Origin: Sediminibacterium sp. C3
GTDB taxonomy: Bacteria; Bacteroidota; Bacteroidia; Chitinophagales; Chitinophagaceae
Assembly (NCBI RefSeq): GCF_000508085.1
Contig: NZ_KI669560.1
Span: 2,421,815 to 2,485,814, forward strand
Direction of reading: 5' to 3'
DNA length: 64,000 nucleotides
Below are positions 8,935 to 17,686 of the stretch, in pieces. The position numbers were made by a program, and so were the translations under genes. Numbering within the stretch: the stretch's first letter is position 1; each line of letters begins with the position of its first letter. Below the pieces are notes generated by a model, which did not search any database, was not told the origin of the DNA, and was given only the letters and a program-made list of their open reading frames with translations.

Positions 8935-11193
8935 CTATGCTTTTTGTTTATTCAATTCTTTAATATAAGGTTGATGATACAATCGCTTACCAATTGCCTT
9001 ATACAAAGCATTGGCAACCGCCGCAAAAACTGGCGGGAAGGGAGGTTCTCCTAATCCGGTTGGATCAATATTGTTCTGCACAAAATGCACTTCAATTTTC
9101 TTAGGAGCTTCTCTATGTCTGATGATTCTGTAGTTATTCAAATTCTTTTGTTGGGTGGCGCCTTTTTCTAACACAAGTTCTCCATACAAAGCATTCCCAA
9201 TTCCATCGATAACCGCTCCCTCCACCATATTCTTTGCACCTTCGGGATTTACCACAAAACCACAGTCCATGGCAGTAACCACTTTTTCTACGTAGGGCTG
9301 GCCATTCTTCATGGTTACATCCACTACATGTGCTGCGTAAGATGCATGACAGAAATAAGCAGAAACCCCACGTTTAGCATTTTTAGTAGCAGGGCTGCCC
9401 CAATTGGATTTCTCTTTCAATAATTCCAACACACCTATATAACGGGATGCATCATAATCATTGTTTTTACCAACCGGGTTTGCTTTCGCTTTTTTCAACA
9501 AATCAATTCTAAAATCCAAAGGATCCTTCCCCACAGCTTCAGCTAATTCATCTAAGAAGGATTGTTCTGCACTGGCATTGAAATTAGAACGAGGCGCTCT
9601 GTAAGCGCCAATTGTAATATTGGTGGGTAGTTCCCAACTCTCTGCTAAGTAGTTATCAATAGCACCGGCAGGAAATCTGTTTTCATGTAAAGGACTTTCT
9701 GGAAATCCACCTCCTATCACATGCAATGCCGTCACATTGTTATTTTCATCAATGGCCGCTTTATACGTCATGATATAAGTTGGACGATAAATACCATTGG
9801 TCATATCGTCTTCTCTGGTATAAATCAATTTTACAGGGGCTTTAACTTTTTTTGAAATATGACCTGCTTCTACAATATAATGCCCATAAGCCCTGCGACC
9901 AAAGCCCCCACCCATTCTGGCCAGTTTCATTTCCAGTTGTTCGGGCTTGATATCCAGATTAGCCACAATATTTTGTTTCATCATTTCAGGAATCTGAATG
10001 GGGGCAACAAAAAAGGCTTTTTCGTCTGTAATATGCGCAAAACAGCTAATGGGCTCCATAGGATTGTGTGCCAAAAAAGGAGCAGTGTAGGTTCTTTCAA
10101 TGACCCGATTGGCATTTTTAAATGCGGCTTCAGGATCACCATCTTTTCTGGCCACACGCATGGGCTTTTTTTGCATTTCATGCATCTGACGCAAATGCTC
10201 ATCCGTACTTTCCAAACCTGCTGGGATCATTTCATCTCTTCTACCCCCTCTTGCCATAACAGGTTCCTTGGTGGTTTGAATGGGCTCCCATTCTGCCACT
10301 ACTTTTTTACGTGCATTCATCACTTCCCAGGTTGAATTGCCTACCACTGCAATCAGCTTATTAAAAGTGCGGGTATCAAATCCTGCTTTCACATACCCAT
10401 CCTTGTAAACCTGAAACTCAAACACATCTTTAATACCTGGCATTTTCAAGGCTTCTGATGCATCAAGGGATTTTAATTGCATGCCAAATGCAGGCGGATG
10501 AATCACCATCGCAATTAACATGCCTTCAACCTGATAGTCCATGGTAAAAAGGGATTGACCACTCAGTATTTCTTTGCCCACTTTATTTTTCTGAGGGGTA
10601 CCCAGTAAAGAAAATTCACCCGGTTTTTTCAAAGCCACTTTTTCAGGCTTTGGCAATTTAGCGGCTGCAGTAGCTACTGCACCATAAGTTAAACGCTTAC
10701 CTGAATTAATATGTACAATTTCTCCCTTTTCGGTACGTAATTCAATCAGCGGCACACCCCATTGATTGGCTGCTGCCTGCATTAACATTAATCGCGCAGT
10801 AGCCCCTGCTGTTCGCAAAGGCATCCATGCCATGGCCATAGCGCGGCTCCCACCCGTAAACTGACTCTTGAAACGAGGCGTATCATAATCCCCCATTTCC
10901 ACGATAACTTTACTCCAGTCTGCTTCCAGTTCTTCGTTCACCATCATAGGAAGAGAAGTCATTACATTGGTTCCAAACTCTGGATTGGGGTTAAATATTT
11001 TAACTTGATTATCCGGGGTTATTTGAATGAACCCATTTAGCTGAACCCAATTGTTGTTGTCTGCAACATGAGCCATGGCTTCATTCGGAATTAAATTGGC
11101 AAACCAACTGATGCCAATCATCATGCCACCACCCGTTAATGAAGTAACTTTTAGAAAAGAACGTCTGCTTTGATTTTTGTTAGCTTTTTCCAT
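8935..11193 (-). CDS. Molybdenum hydroxylase large subunit (IorB-like)
   Basis: This 752-residue protein belongs to the xanthine dehydrogenase family, in the isoquinoline 1-oxidoreductase beta / aldehyde dehydrogenase branch. The N-terminus has a twin-arginine signal (SRRSFLKVTS) and a hydrophobic stretch, so the folded enzyme is exported to the periplasm. The molybdopterin region shows GGGFGRRAYGHYIVEAG and the C-terminus shows GLGEPPFPP, whose Glu matches the catalytic base of the family. Such enzymes hydroxylate N-heterocycles or oxidise aldehydes; the actual substrate cannot be read from sequence. The Fe-S small subunit is encoded 10 bp upstream, so the two form one complex and probably pass electrons to a c-type cytochrome. 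Confidence 0.9.
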   Translation of the reverse strand: MEKANKNQSRRSFLKVTSLTGGGMMIGISWFANLIPNEAMAHVADNNNWVQLNGFIQITPDNQVKIFNPNPEFGTNVMTSLPMMVNEELEADWSKVIVEMGDYDTPRFKSQFTGGSRAMAMAWMPLRTAGATARLMLMQAAANQWGVPLIELRTEKGEIVHINSGKRLTYGAVATAAAKLPKPEKVALKKPGEFSLLGTPQKNKVGKEILSGQSLFTMDYQVEGMLIAMVIHPPAFGMQLKSLDASEALKMPGIKDVFEFQVYKDGYVKAGFDTRTFNKLIAVVGNSTWEVMNARKKVVAEWEPIQTTKEPVMARGGRRDEMIPAGLESTDEHLRQMHEMQKKPMRVARKDGDPEAAFKNANRVIERTYTAPFLAHNPMEPISCFAHITDEKAFFVAPIQIPEMMKQNIVANLDIKPEQLEMKLARMGGGFGRRAYGHYIVEAGHISKKVKAPVKLIYTREDDMTNGIYRPTYIMTYKAAIDENNNVTALHVIGGGFPESPLHENRFPAGAIDNYLAESWELPTNITIGAYRAPRSNFNASAEQSFLDELAEAVGKDPLDFRIDLLKKAKANPVGKNNDYDASRYIGVLELLKEKSNWGSPATKNAKRGVSAYFCHASYAAHVVDVTMKNGQPYVEKVVTAMDCGFVVNPEGAKNMVEGAVIDGIGNALYGELVLEKGATQQKNLNNYRIIRHREAPKKIEVHFVQNNIDPTGLGEPPFPPVFAAVANALYKAIGKRLYHQPYIKELNKQKA

Positions 11194-11203
11194 TGTCTAA
11201 AAA

Positions 11204-11674
11204 TTATTTTTTGGATGATTTAGCAACATGTTGAATAGCAGCTTTAATTCTGATATAAGTTCCGCAACGGCAAATATTTCCTGTCATGGCAGCTTCTATG
11301 TCTGTTTCAGAGGGATTGGGATTGCGTTTTAGCAAAGCCACTGCAGACATAATTTGACCTGTCTGACAATAACCGCATTGCGCTACATCCAGTTCCAGCC
11401 AGGCTTTTTGCACAGGATGCATTTCAGTTTCGGAGATAGCAATTCCTTCAATAGTAGTAATGGCTTGTGTACCAACTGCTGAAACAGGCAACTGACAGGA
11501 ACGCAATGCATTTCCATTCAGATGAACGGCACAAGCACCACAGGCACCCGCACCACATCCATACTTGGTACCCACTAAATGCAGATGATCTCTCAACACC
11601 CAAAGCAAGGGCGTTGAAGGATCCACATCCACCGACAATTGTTTACCGTTAATTTTTAACTGAAACTTCGCCAT
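11204..11674 (-). CDS. 2x[2Fe-2S] small subunit of molybdenum hydroxylase (IorA-like)
   Basis: This 156-residue protein is the electron-transfer subunit of the neighbouring hydroxylase. The plant-type ferredoxin cluster is bound by C40, C45, C48 and C60 (GCGAGACGAC). The second, all-helical cluster domain is bound by CGYCQTGQ and ICRCGTY. It has no signal peptide, so it is presumably carried across the membrane with the Tat-tagged large subunit. The length is standard for the family. The gene lies 24 bp after the thioesterase gene and 10 bp before the large-subunit gene. Confidence 0.93.
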   Translation of the reverse strand: MAKFQLKINGKQLSVDVDPSTPLLWVLRDHLHLVGTKYGCGAGACGACAVHLNGNALRSCQLPVSAVGTQAITTIEGIAISETEMHPVQKAWLELDVAQCGYCQTGQIMSAVALLKRNPNPSETDIEAAMTGNICRCGTYIRIKAAIQHVAKSSKK

Positions 11675-11698
11675 GACACTATTATTTAAATAGTGAAT

Positions 11699-12163
11699 CT
11701 ACATTTTATTTTGCATTTTCCGTTTCATGGCTGCTTCATACGCTATTTTCTCCTCCTTTGATTGAGGCAATAAAGCTGGCACTTTTTTCGGCTTCCCCTT
11801 TTTATCTATGGAAACAAAATGAAAATACCCGTCAGCAATCAGACTGCTTTTATCTCCATTAAAATTGATTCTATTTACAGAAACATATACTTCCATAGAA
11901 GTATTGAAAGCACGCGTAACAATAGATTTAATAACCAGCACATCTCCCACTTTGGCAGATTGAGAAAAACCCACTTTACTAATTTCTGCTGTTACACAAA
12001 TATTTCCGGCATGCATTTGAGCGGTTATGGCAGCAGCAATGTCCATCCAGTTAACCAATTTCCCTCCCAGTAAAATGCCCATTGGGTTCGTATCATTGGA
12101 ACAGACTATTTCTGTTTTAACAGAAACAGAATCTGCAGGCTTTTTATTGATTTGCTTCTTCAT
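11699..12163 (-). CDS. Hotdog-fold acyl-CoA thioesterase
   Basis: This 154-residue cytosolic protein has the single-hotdog pattern of the YciA/BFIT acyl-CoA hydrolases: NPMGILLGGKLVNWMDIAAA with the helix-starting Asp, then AEISKVGFSQSAKVGD and VSVNRINFNGDK. Members hydrolyse medium or long acyl-CoA esters and usually form hexamers. Its start overlaps the end of the DGC gene by 20 bp, which supports co-transcription. No clear functional link to the molybdenum enzyme that follows is visible. Confidence 0.85.
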   Translation of the reverse strand: MKKQINKKPADSVSVKTEIVCSNDTNPMGILLGGKLVNWMDIAAAITAQMHAGNICVTAEISKVGFSQSAKVGDVLVIKSIVTRAFNTSMEVYVSVNRINFNGDKSSLIADGYFHFVSIDKKGKPKKVPALLPQSKEEKIAYEAAMKRKMQNKM

Positions 12164-12542
12164 TTGCTATGCTTGTTTCCTGTTCAGCAATCTTAAGTTG
12201 AATGGAGTCCAGTATCTGCCCTGCCAATTCAATATCATAATCTTCGTGGTATTTTTTCTTTACCCCCAATGAAGACAGTTCCAGGTGTACAGTAGGAACA
12301 ACGGAATGATTCTGAAGACAGGCTTTTGCACAGGCCAGCGGGCACCCGTCAATTGCAATAATTTTTCTCCCCGATACTGCCGTCCTTACCAAACTTTTTA
12401 CATTTCCGCCAACACCTGCAATACAACTCATTTCAGCAATTCCCTTCCTGTCTAATTGTACGGCAATATAATTGCTCATTTGTGCAGCATTACTGCAGCC
12501 AGAACAGGAATATACCAACGGCAAACTTTTATTTCTAAGCAT
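12144..12542 (-). CDS. DGC-domain putative zinc-binding protein
   Basis: This protein of about 132 residues is named for the motif IDGCPLACAKACL in its middle. An N-terminal CSGCSNAAQ adds more cysteines, so metal or Fe-S binding is likely. The biochemical role of DGC proteins is not established. I prefer the ATG at 12542 (MLRNKSLPLVYSCSG) over one six codons upstream, because the upstream choice leaves only 9 bp to the palindrome in the promoter gap. It is divergent from norC and shares the putative operator, which suggests a link to nitric oxide stress. Confidence 0.8.
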   Translation of the reverse strand: MLRNKSLPLVYSCSGCSNAAQMSNYIAVQLDRKGIAEMSCIAGVGGNVKSLVRTAVSGRKIIAIDGCPLACAKACLQNHSVVPTVHLELSSLGVKKKYHEDYDIELAGQILDSIQLKIAEQETSIANEEANQ

Positions 12543-12568
12543 TGCAGAATATTTTCGCAAATATAATG

Positions 12569-12592
12569 ATTAAAGATATTTTTGTCCTTAAT
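12569..12592. promoter_or_regulatory. Palindromic operator over the norC promoter
   Basis: The 24-bp sequence reads attaaagatatt then tttgtccttaat, with 16 of 24 positions symmetric. A perfect TAnnTTTG box (tatttttg, 12577-12584) lies inside it, 20 bp before the norC start; ttcg at 12554-12557 could serve as a weak -33 element. The position suits a repressor such as the Rrf2 regulator encoded at the end of the same operon. It may also control the divergent DGC gene. Confidence 0.5.
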
Positions 12593-12604
12593 TATTATTC
12601 AGGC

Positions 12605-13006
12605 ATGGAATTCAATGAAAAAAATAAGATCCTGACAGCAGGCATACTTTTACTGACTTTCACTGTTTATAGTTTTCACCTATACAGTAGCCTGCCCCGG
12701 CAAAACCTGGCAAAGGCAGACGATTCCAATGGCAAATTGGTATGGCAAGAAAAAAACTGCATCAGCTGCCACCAGATTTATGGCTTAGGAGGATACTTAG
12801 GCCCTGACCTTACGAACGTTTACAGCACAAAAGGCCCGGAATACATCAAAGCTTTTTTAAAAACAGGAACGGTGGTAATGCCCAATTTCAAACTATCAGA
12901 TAAAGAAATACAGGAACTGCTTGGCTACTTAAAAAATATAGACCAGACAGGAAAAGCCGATCCAAGAACTTTTACAATTTCATACAATGGGACCATTAAG
13001 CAATAA
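12605..13006 (+). CDS. norC: NorC-like membrane c-type cytochrome
   Basis: This 133-residue protein has one N-terminal membrane anchor (ILTAGILLLTFTVYSF) and one haem c site, CISCH, with a Met near the C-terminus (VVMPNF) as likely sixth ligand. This is the layout of the small subunit of cytochrome c-dependent nitric oxide reductase, which feeds electrons to NorB from the periplasmic side. I chose the ATG at 12605 over one 21 codons upstream, because the upstream start would lie before the promoter box. Its 3' end overlaps the norB start by 20 bp. Confidence 0.85.
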   Translation: MEFNEKNKILTAGILLLTFTVYSFHLYSSLPRQNLAKADDSNGKLVWQEKNCISCHQIYGLGGYLGPDLTNVYSTKGPEYIKAFLKTGTVVMPNFKLSDKEIQELLGYLKNIDQTGKADPRTFTISYNGTIKQ

Positions 13007-14329
13007 GGAACATAAATTATTCAAAGCCTATTTACTTACTGCATTAATGCTACTGGTACTTGGCTTAAGCTGGGGGATTATCGGAAGCTTACAATACATA
13101 AGTCCGGGCTTACTAAAACAGCATTTTTCATTTGAAAAATAAGGCCCCTGCATGTTAGCTCTGTTCTATTCTGGATTATCATAGCATCGGTGGGCATGGT
13201 GCTCTCCTATTTACGAAGTGTAACAGGTAAAAAACTGTACTCATTTAAACTGGCTTATATACACTTGCTTGTATTTATCATTTCAACTTTAGGAATTTAC
13301 TTTGCTTATATATCCGGCAATTTTGGAGGCAGGGAATATTGGGAGTTCCCTCCGTTTTTTGCAGTATTAATTATAGCTGGCTGGATATTATTTCTGATTA
13401 ATTTCATCAGTTCCTTATCGTCTTTCAGAAATCAGCCCGTTTACATCTGGATGTGGATGACAGGTATAATCTTCTTTCTCTTTACTTACCTGGAATCTTA
13501 TTTGTGGGTCATCCCCTATTTCAGGAAAAATTTAATCGGAGACTTACTGATTCAATGGAAATCGAACGGTTCCATGGTTGGCTCATGGAATATGCTGATT
13601 TATGGTTCCAGCATTTTCCTGATGGAAAAAATAAGCGGCAATAAAGAAACAAGCCAATCTTCAATAGCATTTATATTATATTTCACTGGTCTTTTTAATC
13701 TAATGTTTAACTGGGGACATCATATTTATACGCTTCCGACAGCACCTTATGTTCAGTATATCAGTTATGCAGTCAGCATGACTGAATTGTTCATAATCGG
13801 TAGAATAATTTTCAACTGGAAAAAGACCCTGGATACTGCACAAAAAAACCTGCATATTTTATCGTATCGCTTGCTTTTATCTGCAGACATCTGGGTATTT
13901 CTCACTTTAGCATTAGCCATTCTCATGTCAATACCCGGAATCAATGTATATACGCATGGCACGCATATAACAGTAGCCCATACCATGGGGGCCACCATTG
14001 GTATCAATAGCTTTATTCTACTTGCTACTATTACTGATAACTCAGAAGATAATTGCAGCAATTTATTACACTATCACAAAATCATAAATAAAGGCATCTG
14101 GATCAGCAATATTTCATTACTGATATTCTGGTGTAGTTTAATTGGAGCAGGAATAAAGAAAGCCATCTGGCAAACTGCTGAAGTTCAAAACAGTTTTAGC
14201 ATGATGATGCAGGAATTGAAACCGTACTTTATTGTATTCATGGCTGCTGGAATTAGCCTGGCAATAGGATTATTCTGTATTATATTCCCGCTGATGAAAA
14301 TGAAAATTAGCTGTATTTTCAAGAAATAA
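12987..14329 (+). pseudogene. norB: NorB-like nitric oxide reductase large subunit, frameshifted
   Basis: The N-terminus (51 codons from the ATG at 12987, ending SFEK-stop at 13142) and the rest (RPLHVSSVLFW onward) are in different frames. One more A in the A5 tract at 13135-13139 joins them as FEKIRPLH, giving about 448 residues, normal for NorB. The product would be a polytopic haem-copper superfamily protein. Conserved features include HVSS, the His pair in NWGHHIYT and HGTHITVAHTMGATIG. The stretch I align with the first FeB ligand and its Glu reads WNMLIYG (13586-13606) instead of the classical H-L-W-V-E-G; I believe this variant recurs in Bacteroidota. It could be a decayed gene, an assembly error or a gene rescued by slippage on the A tract. 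Confidence 0.8.
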
Positions 14330-14353
14330 ATTCATCAATAATTCTAACAATCT

Positions 14354-14782
14354 ATGTTTTCTAAAAAAACAGAATATGCTTTAAGAGCAACCATCTATAT
14401 TGCAAAACACAGTTCAGAAGAAAAGAAGCTTAGCATTGTTGATATTTCAAAAGCCATCAACTCACCTCAATCCTTTACTGCGAAAATCCTTCAGGTACTT
14501 ACGAAGAAAAAACTGATTCACTCTTTGCCTGGGCCTAATGGTGGCTTTTATATAACTGAGCCTACTTTACAGGCACCCATATCCTGCATTATTGATGCCA
14601 TGGGTGAGAATGAAGCATTGGATAAATGTGTTTTAGGGCTAAAAAAATGTTCAACAACAAACCCTTGTCCGCTGCATGAGCAATACAAGAAAGTTAAGTT
14701 TCAGCTGAAAGAAATTTTTGAAGAAAAATCAATTAGCAAACTGGCAAAAGAATTAAAAAACAACAAGAGCCTACAATACTAA
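14354..14782 (+). CDS. Rrf2-family regulator, NsrR-like
   Basis: This 142-residue protein has the Rrf2 winged helix (SIVDISKAINSPQSFTAKIL, then GPNGGFY) and three cysteines at 92, 99 and 105 (C-x6-C-x5-C). Their spacing is close to the Fe-S ligands of NsrR and IscR. Its position 24 bp after norB suggests a nitric oxide-sensing repressor that controls its own operon through the palindrome at 12569-12592. IscR-type or other Rrf2 functions are less likely given the context. The gene ends inside the 3' end of the convergent dehydrogenase gene (12-bp overlap). Confidence 0.85.
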   Translation: MFSKKTEYALRATIYIAKHSSEEKKLSIVDISKAINSPQSFTAKILQVLTKKKLIHSLPGPNGGFYITEPTLQAPISCIIDAMGENEALDKCVLGLKKCSTTNPCPLHEQYKKVKFQLKEIFEEKSISKLAKELKNNKSLQY

Positions 14783-17686
14783 TGCTTCATACAACACTTC
14801 CACAGGATGCAAAGCAACTACATCAGTGCCATCTTTAATCTGATGTCTACAGGATGTTCCAGCCGCTGCAATTACTTTTTCCCCCGCCATTTTCCTGACA
14901 GCAGGAAACAAGACCAGCTCTCCTACTTTTTGAGAAATTGCATAGTGTTCTTTTTCATAACCAAAAGAACCGGCCATTCCGCAACAACCGCTCGGAATAA
15001 TATCAACCGAATAATTCTTAGGTAAGGACAACATGGCAACACTATGGTTCTGAGAAGACAAGACTTTTTGATAACAGTGTCCATGTAGAGCAATCTGCTT
15101 AGGCATTTCAGTAAATGCTTCTGCCTTAATATTTCCTGCAGCTATTTCTTTTGCAAAAAATTCTTCAATAGTAAAAGTATGTTTGGCAAGGTGGATTGCA
15201 GCTGACTTATTTTCCGGACTCGCGAGGTCTTTGTATTCATCTCTGAGTGTTAGCAAAGCAGATGGCTCAATACCAACAATAGGCACTTCTTTTGAAACCA
15301 ATGGAGATAAGTATTGAATATTCTGATTGGCAATGGCTGCAGCTTTACGCAACAAACCTTTGGACAAATAAGATCGACCACTTTCCAGATGCTCAGGTAT
15401 CGCGACTTCATATCCCAGTTTTTCCAATAAAAGAATTGCTTTCTGCCCGATGGAGCTATCCAGGAAATTCGTGAATTCGTCACAGAAGAAATATACTTTT
15501 CTATCCTGTTTTACTTTCCGTTTTTCATGCCATGCATGTAACTGTACATTACCCAATAAAGGCATGGTTCTATCCGGATGAAAGCCCACTAACCGATTAG
15601 CAATTTTGCGCAAAGCAGGCGTACCAAAAATAAAATTATAAATTGGTCTGAAAACAGCAGCCAGTTTCATCTGTGCTGCAAAATTTCCAACGAGCTTAGA
15701 TCGGAATGGAGTTCCATTGGCATCATAATAATGTTGCAGAAACTCTGCCTTCATCTTGGTGATATCTACACTGGAAGGACATTCTATTTTACAACCTTTG
15801 CAACTTAAACAGAGATCCATGGCTTCCTTGATCTCTTCGTGATTGTAAGGCTGCAGATCATGCGGGTTACTCAGGAACTGACGCAAAATATTGGCCCTTG
15901 CACGGGTAGTATTTTTCTCGCTTCGGGTGGCCATAAAACTCGGACACATGAGCCCACCGGATATTTCAGATTTTCTGCAATCGCCGGAGCCCGAGCATTT
16001 TTCTGCCAGTCTTAAAATACCATCGTCTTCACTAAAATCAAATATCGTTTTGGTGGGAGTAGCTGCCCGATTCACCTGCATCCTGAAATGCGCATCCATT
16101 GGCGGTGTATCGGTAATTTTCCCTTTATTGAAAATGCCACCGGGATCAAAAATATTTTTTACCTGTTTAAACAAGCCATACACTTCATCTCCTACCATGG
16201 CGGGAATAAACTCTCCTCTCAATCTTCCATCTCCATGCTCACCCGACAAAGAGCCATTGTATTTCTTAACTAAGGCTGCCGTTTCCTCCAAAATAGTCCG
16301 GAACTGTTTTACCCCCTCTTCCGACTTTAAATTAATAATAGGTTCTACATGCAATTCCCCTGCCCCTGCGTGTGCATAATAAGATGCTTTTACACCATGC
16401 TTTGCCAACAAGACTTGCAACTCCTCAATATAATGAGGCAAATCATTCGTAGACACTGCACAATCTTCAATCAGATTAACAGGCTGTGCATCGCCCTTTA
16501 AATTGCGCAGCAAGCCTAATCCTGCTTTGCGTACATCCCAGGCAAACTTAGTATCGGCATTGTACAAAACCGGATAAGCATAACCCAGTTTATTTTGTTG
16601 CAATGCAGCAATAGTGGAATTCAATTTTTCATCCAAAGCAACACGGCTTTCTTCCATAAATTCTACCATCAATAAAGCGGCAGGATCTCCTTCAATAAAG
16701 AATCGGTTTTTCTGGTATTCCGGATGACCAATGGTAAAATCCATGATCATTTTATCCACCAGCTCCGATGCCATGGGGCCTTGCTTCAATACTTCTATAT
16801 TGGCGTATAAGGATTCTACCAGGGTAGAACAATGTATAATCAACACCCCTATTTCTTTGGGAGGCAGTGGCAGTAAGTTCAATTTTAATTCAGTTATAAA
16901 TCCCAGCGTGCCTTCTGAGCCAGCGAGTAATTTACATAGATTGAAAGGCGCACCGTTTGCTGAAAAAGGCTGCATATCCAGTAAAGCATCTAATGCATAC
17001 CCGGTATTTCTTCTAACCACTTCTTTGGCTGGAAACTGCTTACGAATTAATTGTTGCCTCTCATTGTTATTCAATAATGAAAACAAGTCCTGATAAATTT
17101 TTCCTTCTAAGCCTTGCATAGAATCAACTTCGGACCAATCTCTTTCCTTGAATACAGCTGTGCTTCCATCGCTTAATAAAACTTTGGCTTCTATTAAATG
17201 ATCGCGGGCCGATCCCCAAACGATGCTATGTAAGCCACAGGAATTATTCCCCACCATCCCCCCAATCATGGCTCTGTTAGCCGTTGAGGTTTCTGGGCCA
17301 TACATCAATCCAAATCCCTTCAGGTAACTATTTAAATCATCTCTGATTACACCAGGCTGCACACGACACCATTTCTCCTCTACATTCACTTCAATCATTT
17401 GTGTGAAGTGTTTGGATATATCTACCACAATCCCTGCGCCCACTACCTGACCAGCCAGCGAAGTACCCGCTGCGCGTGGGATTAGCGTAATTTGATGTTT
17501 TTGCGCGAATGCAATCAAGATTTGCAGATCTCTTTCATTGGTTGGTATGGCAACCGCCAGAGGCATTTCCTGGTAAACAGAAGCATCGGTTGCATAGGCA
17601 CGCAACTGCATCTGATGTTTTGCATGGGTATCAAAATAAAACTCTCCGGATAGCTGTTGGGCTAATTCTTGCAGCGACTCTTTCAT
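14771..17686 (-). CDS. FAD/Fe-S dehydrogenase, Dld-GlpC fusion type
   Basis: This 971-residue protein joins an FAD-binding type 4 (PCMH) domain (PRAAGTSLAGQ near 72; SEGTLGFITE), an FAD-oxidase C-terminal domain (YYAHAGAGELHVEP, SGEHGDGRLRGEF), two ferredoxin-like cysteine clusters (CSGSGDC..., then CLSCKGCKIEC) and CCG-type motifs (GHCYQK, SGCCGMAGSFG). Related proteins oxidise D-lactate, glycolate or other 2-hydroxy acids and pass electrons to quinones at the inner membrane. The exact substrate is open. Its start overlaps the stop of the TonB receptor gene by one base, so it is translated from the same message and may process the imported compound. Confidence 0.88.
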   Translation of the reverse strand: MKESLQELAQQLSGEFYFDTHAKHQMQLRAYATDASVYQEMPLAVAIPTNERDLQILIAFAQKHQITLIPRAAGTSLAGQVVGAGIVVDISKHFTQMIEVNVEEKWCRVQPGVIRDDLNSYLKGFGLMYGPETSTANRAMIGGMVGNNSCGLHSIVWGSARDHLIEAKVLLSDGSTAVFKERDWSEVDSMQGLEGKIYQDLFSLLNNNERQQLIRKQFPAKEVVRRNTGYALDALLDMQPFSANGAPFNLCKLLAGSEGTLGFITELKLNLLPLPPKEIGVLIIHCSTLVESLYANIEVLKQGPMASELVDKMIMDFTIGHPEYQKNRFFIEGDPAALLMVEFMEESRVALDEKLNSTIAALQQNKLGYAYPVLYNADTKFAWDVRKAGLGLLRNLKGDAQPVNLIEDCAVSTNDLPHYIEELQVLLAKHGVKASYYAHAGAGELHVEPIINLKSEEGVKQFRTILEETAALVKKYNGSLSGEHGDGRLRGEFIPAMVGDEVYGLFKQVKNIFDPGGIFNKGKITDTPPMDAHFRMQVNRAATPTKTIFDFSEDDGILRLAEKCSGSGDCRKSEISGGLMCPSFMATRSEKNTTRARANILRQFLSNPHDLQPYNHEEIKEAMDLCLSCKGCKIECPSSVDITKMKAEFLQHYYDANGTPFRSKLVGNFAAQMKLAAVFRPIYNFIFGTPALRKIANRLVGFHPDRTMPLLGNVQLHAWHEKRKVKQDRKVYFFCDEFTNFLDSSIGQKAILLLEKLGYEVAIPEHLESGRSYLSKGLLRKAAAIANQNIQYLSPLVSKEVPIVGIEPSALLTLRDEYKDLASPENKSAAIHLAKHTFTIEEFFAKEIAAGNIKAEAFTEMPKQIALHGHCYQKVLSSQNHSVAMLSLPKNYSVDIIPSGCCGMAGSFGYEKEHYAISQKVGELVLFPAVRKMAGEKVIAAAGTSCRHQIKDGTDVVALHPVEVLYEALVL

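Noticed and set aside
13190..14329. Independent membrane protein gene starting at a GTG
   Set aside because: Conserved NorB sequence (RPLHVSSVLFW) lies upstream in the same frame and joins the short frame beginning at 12987.
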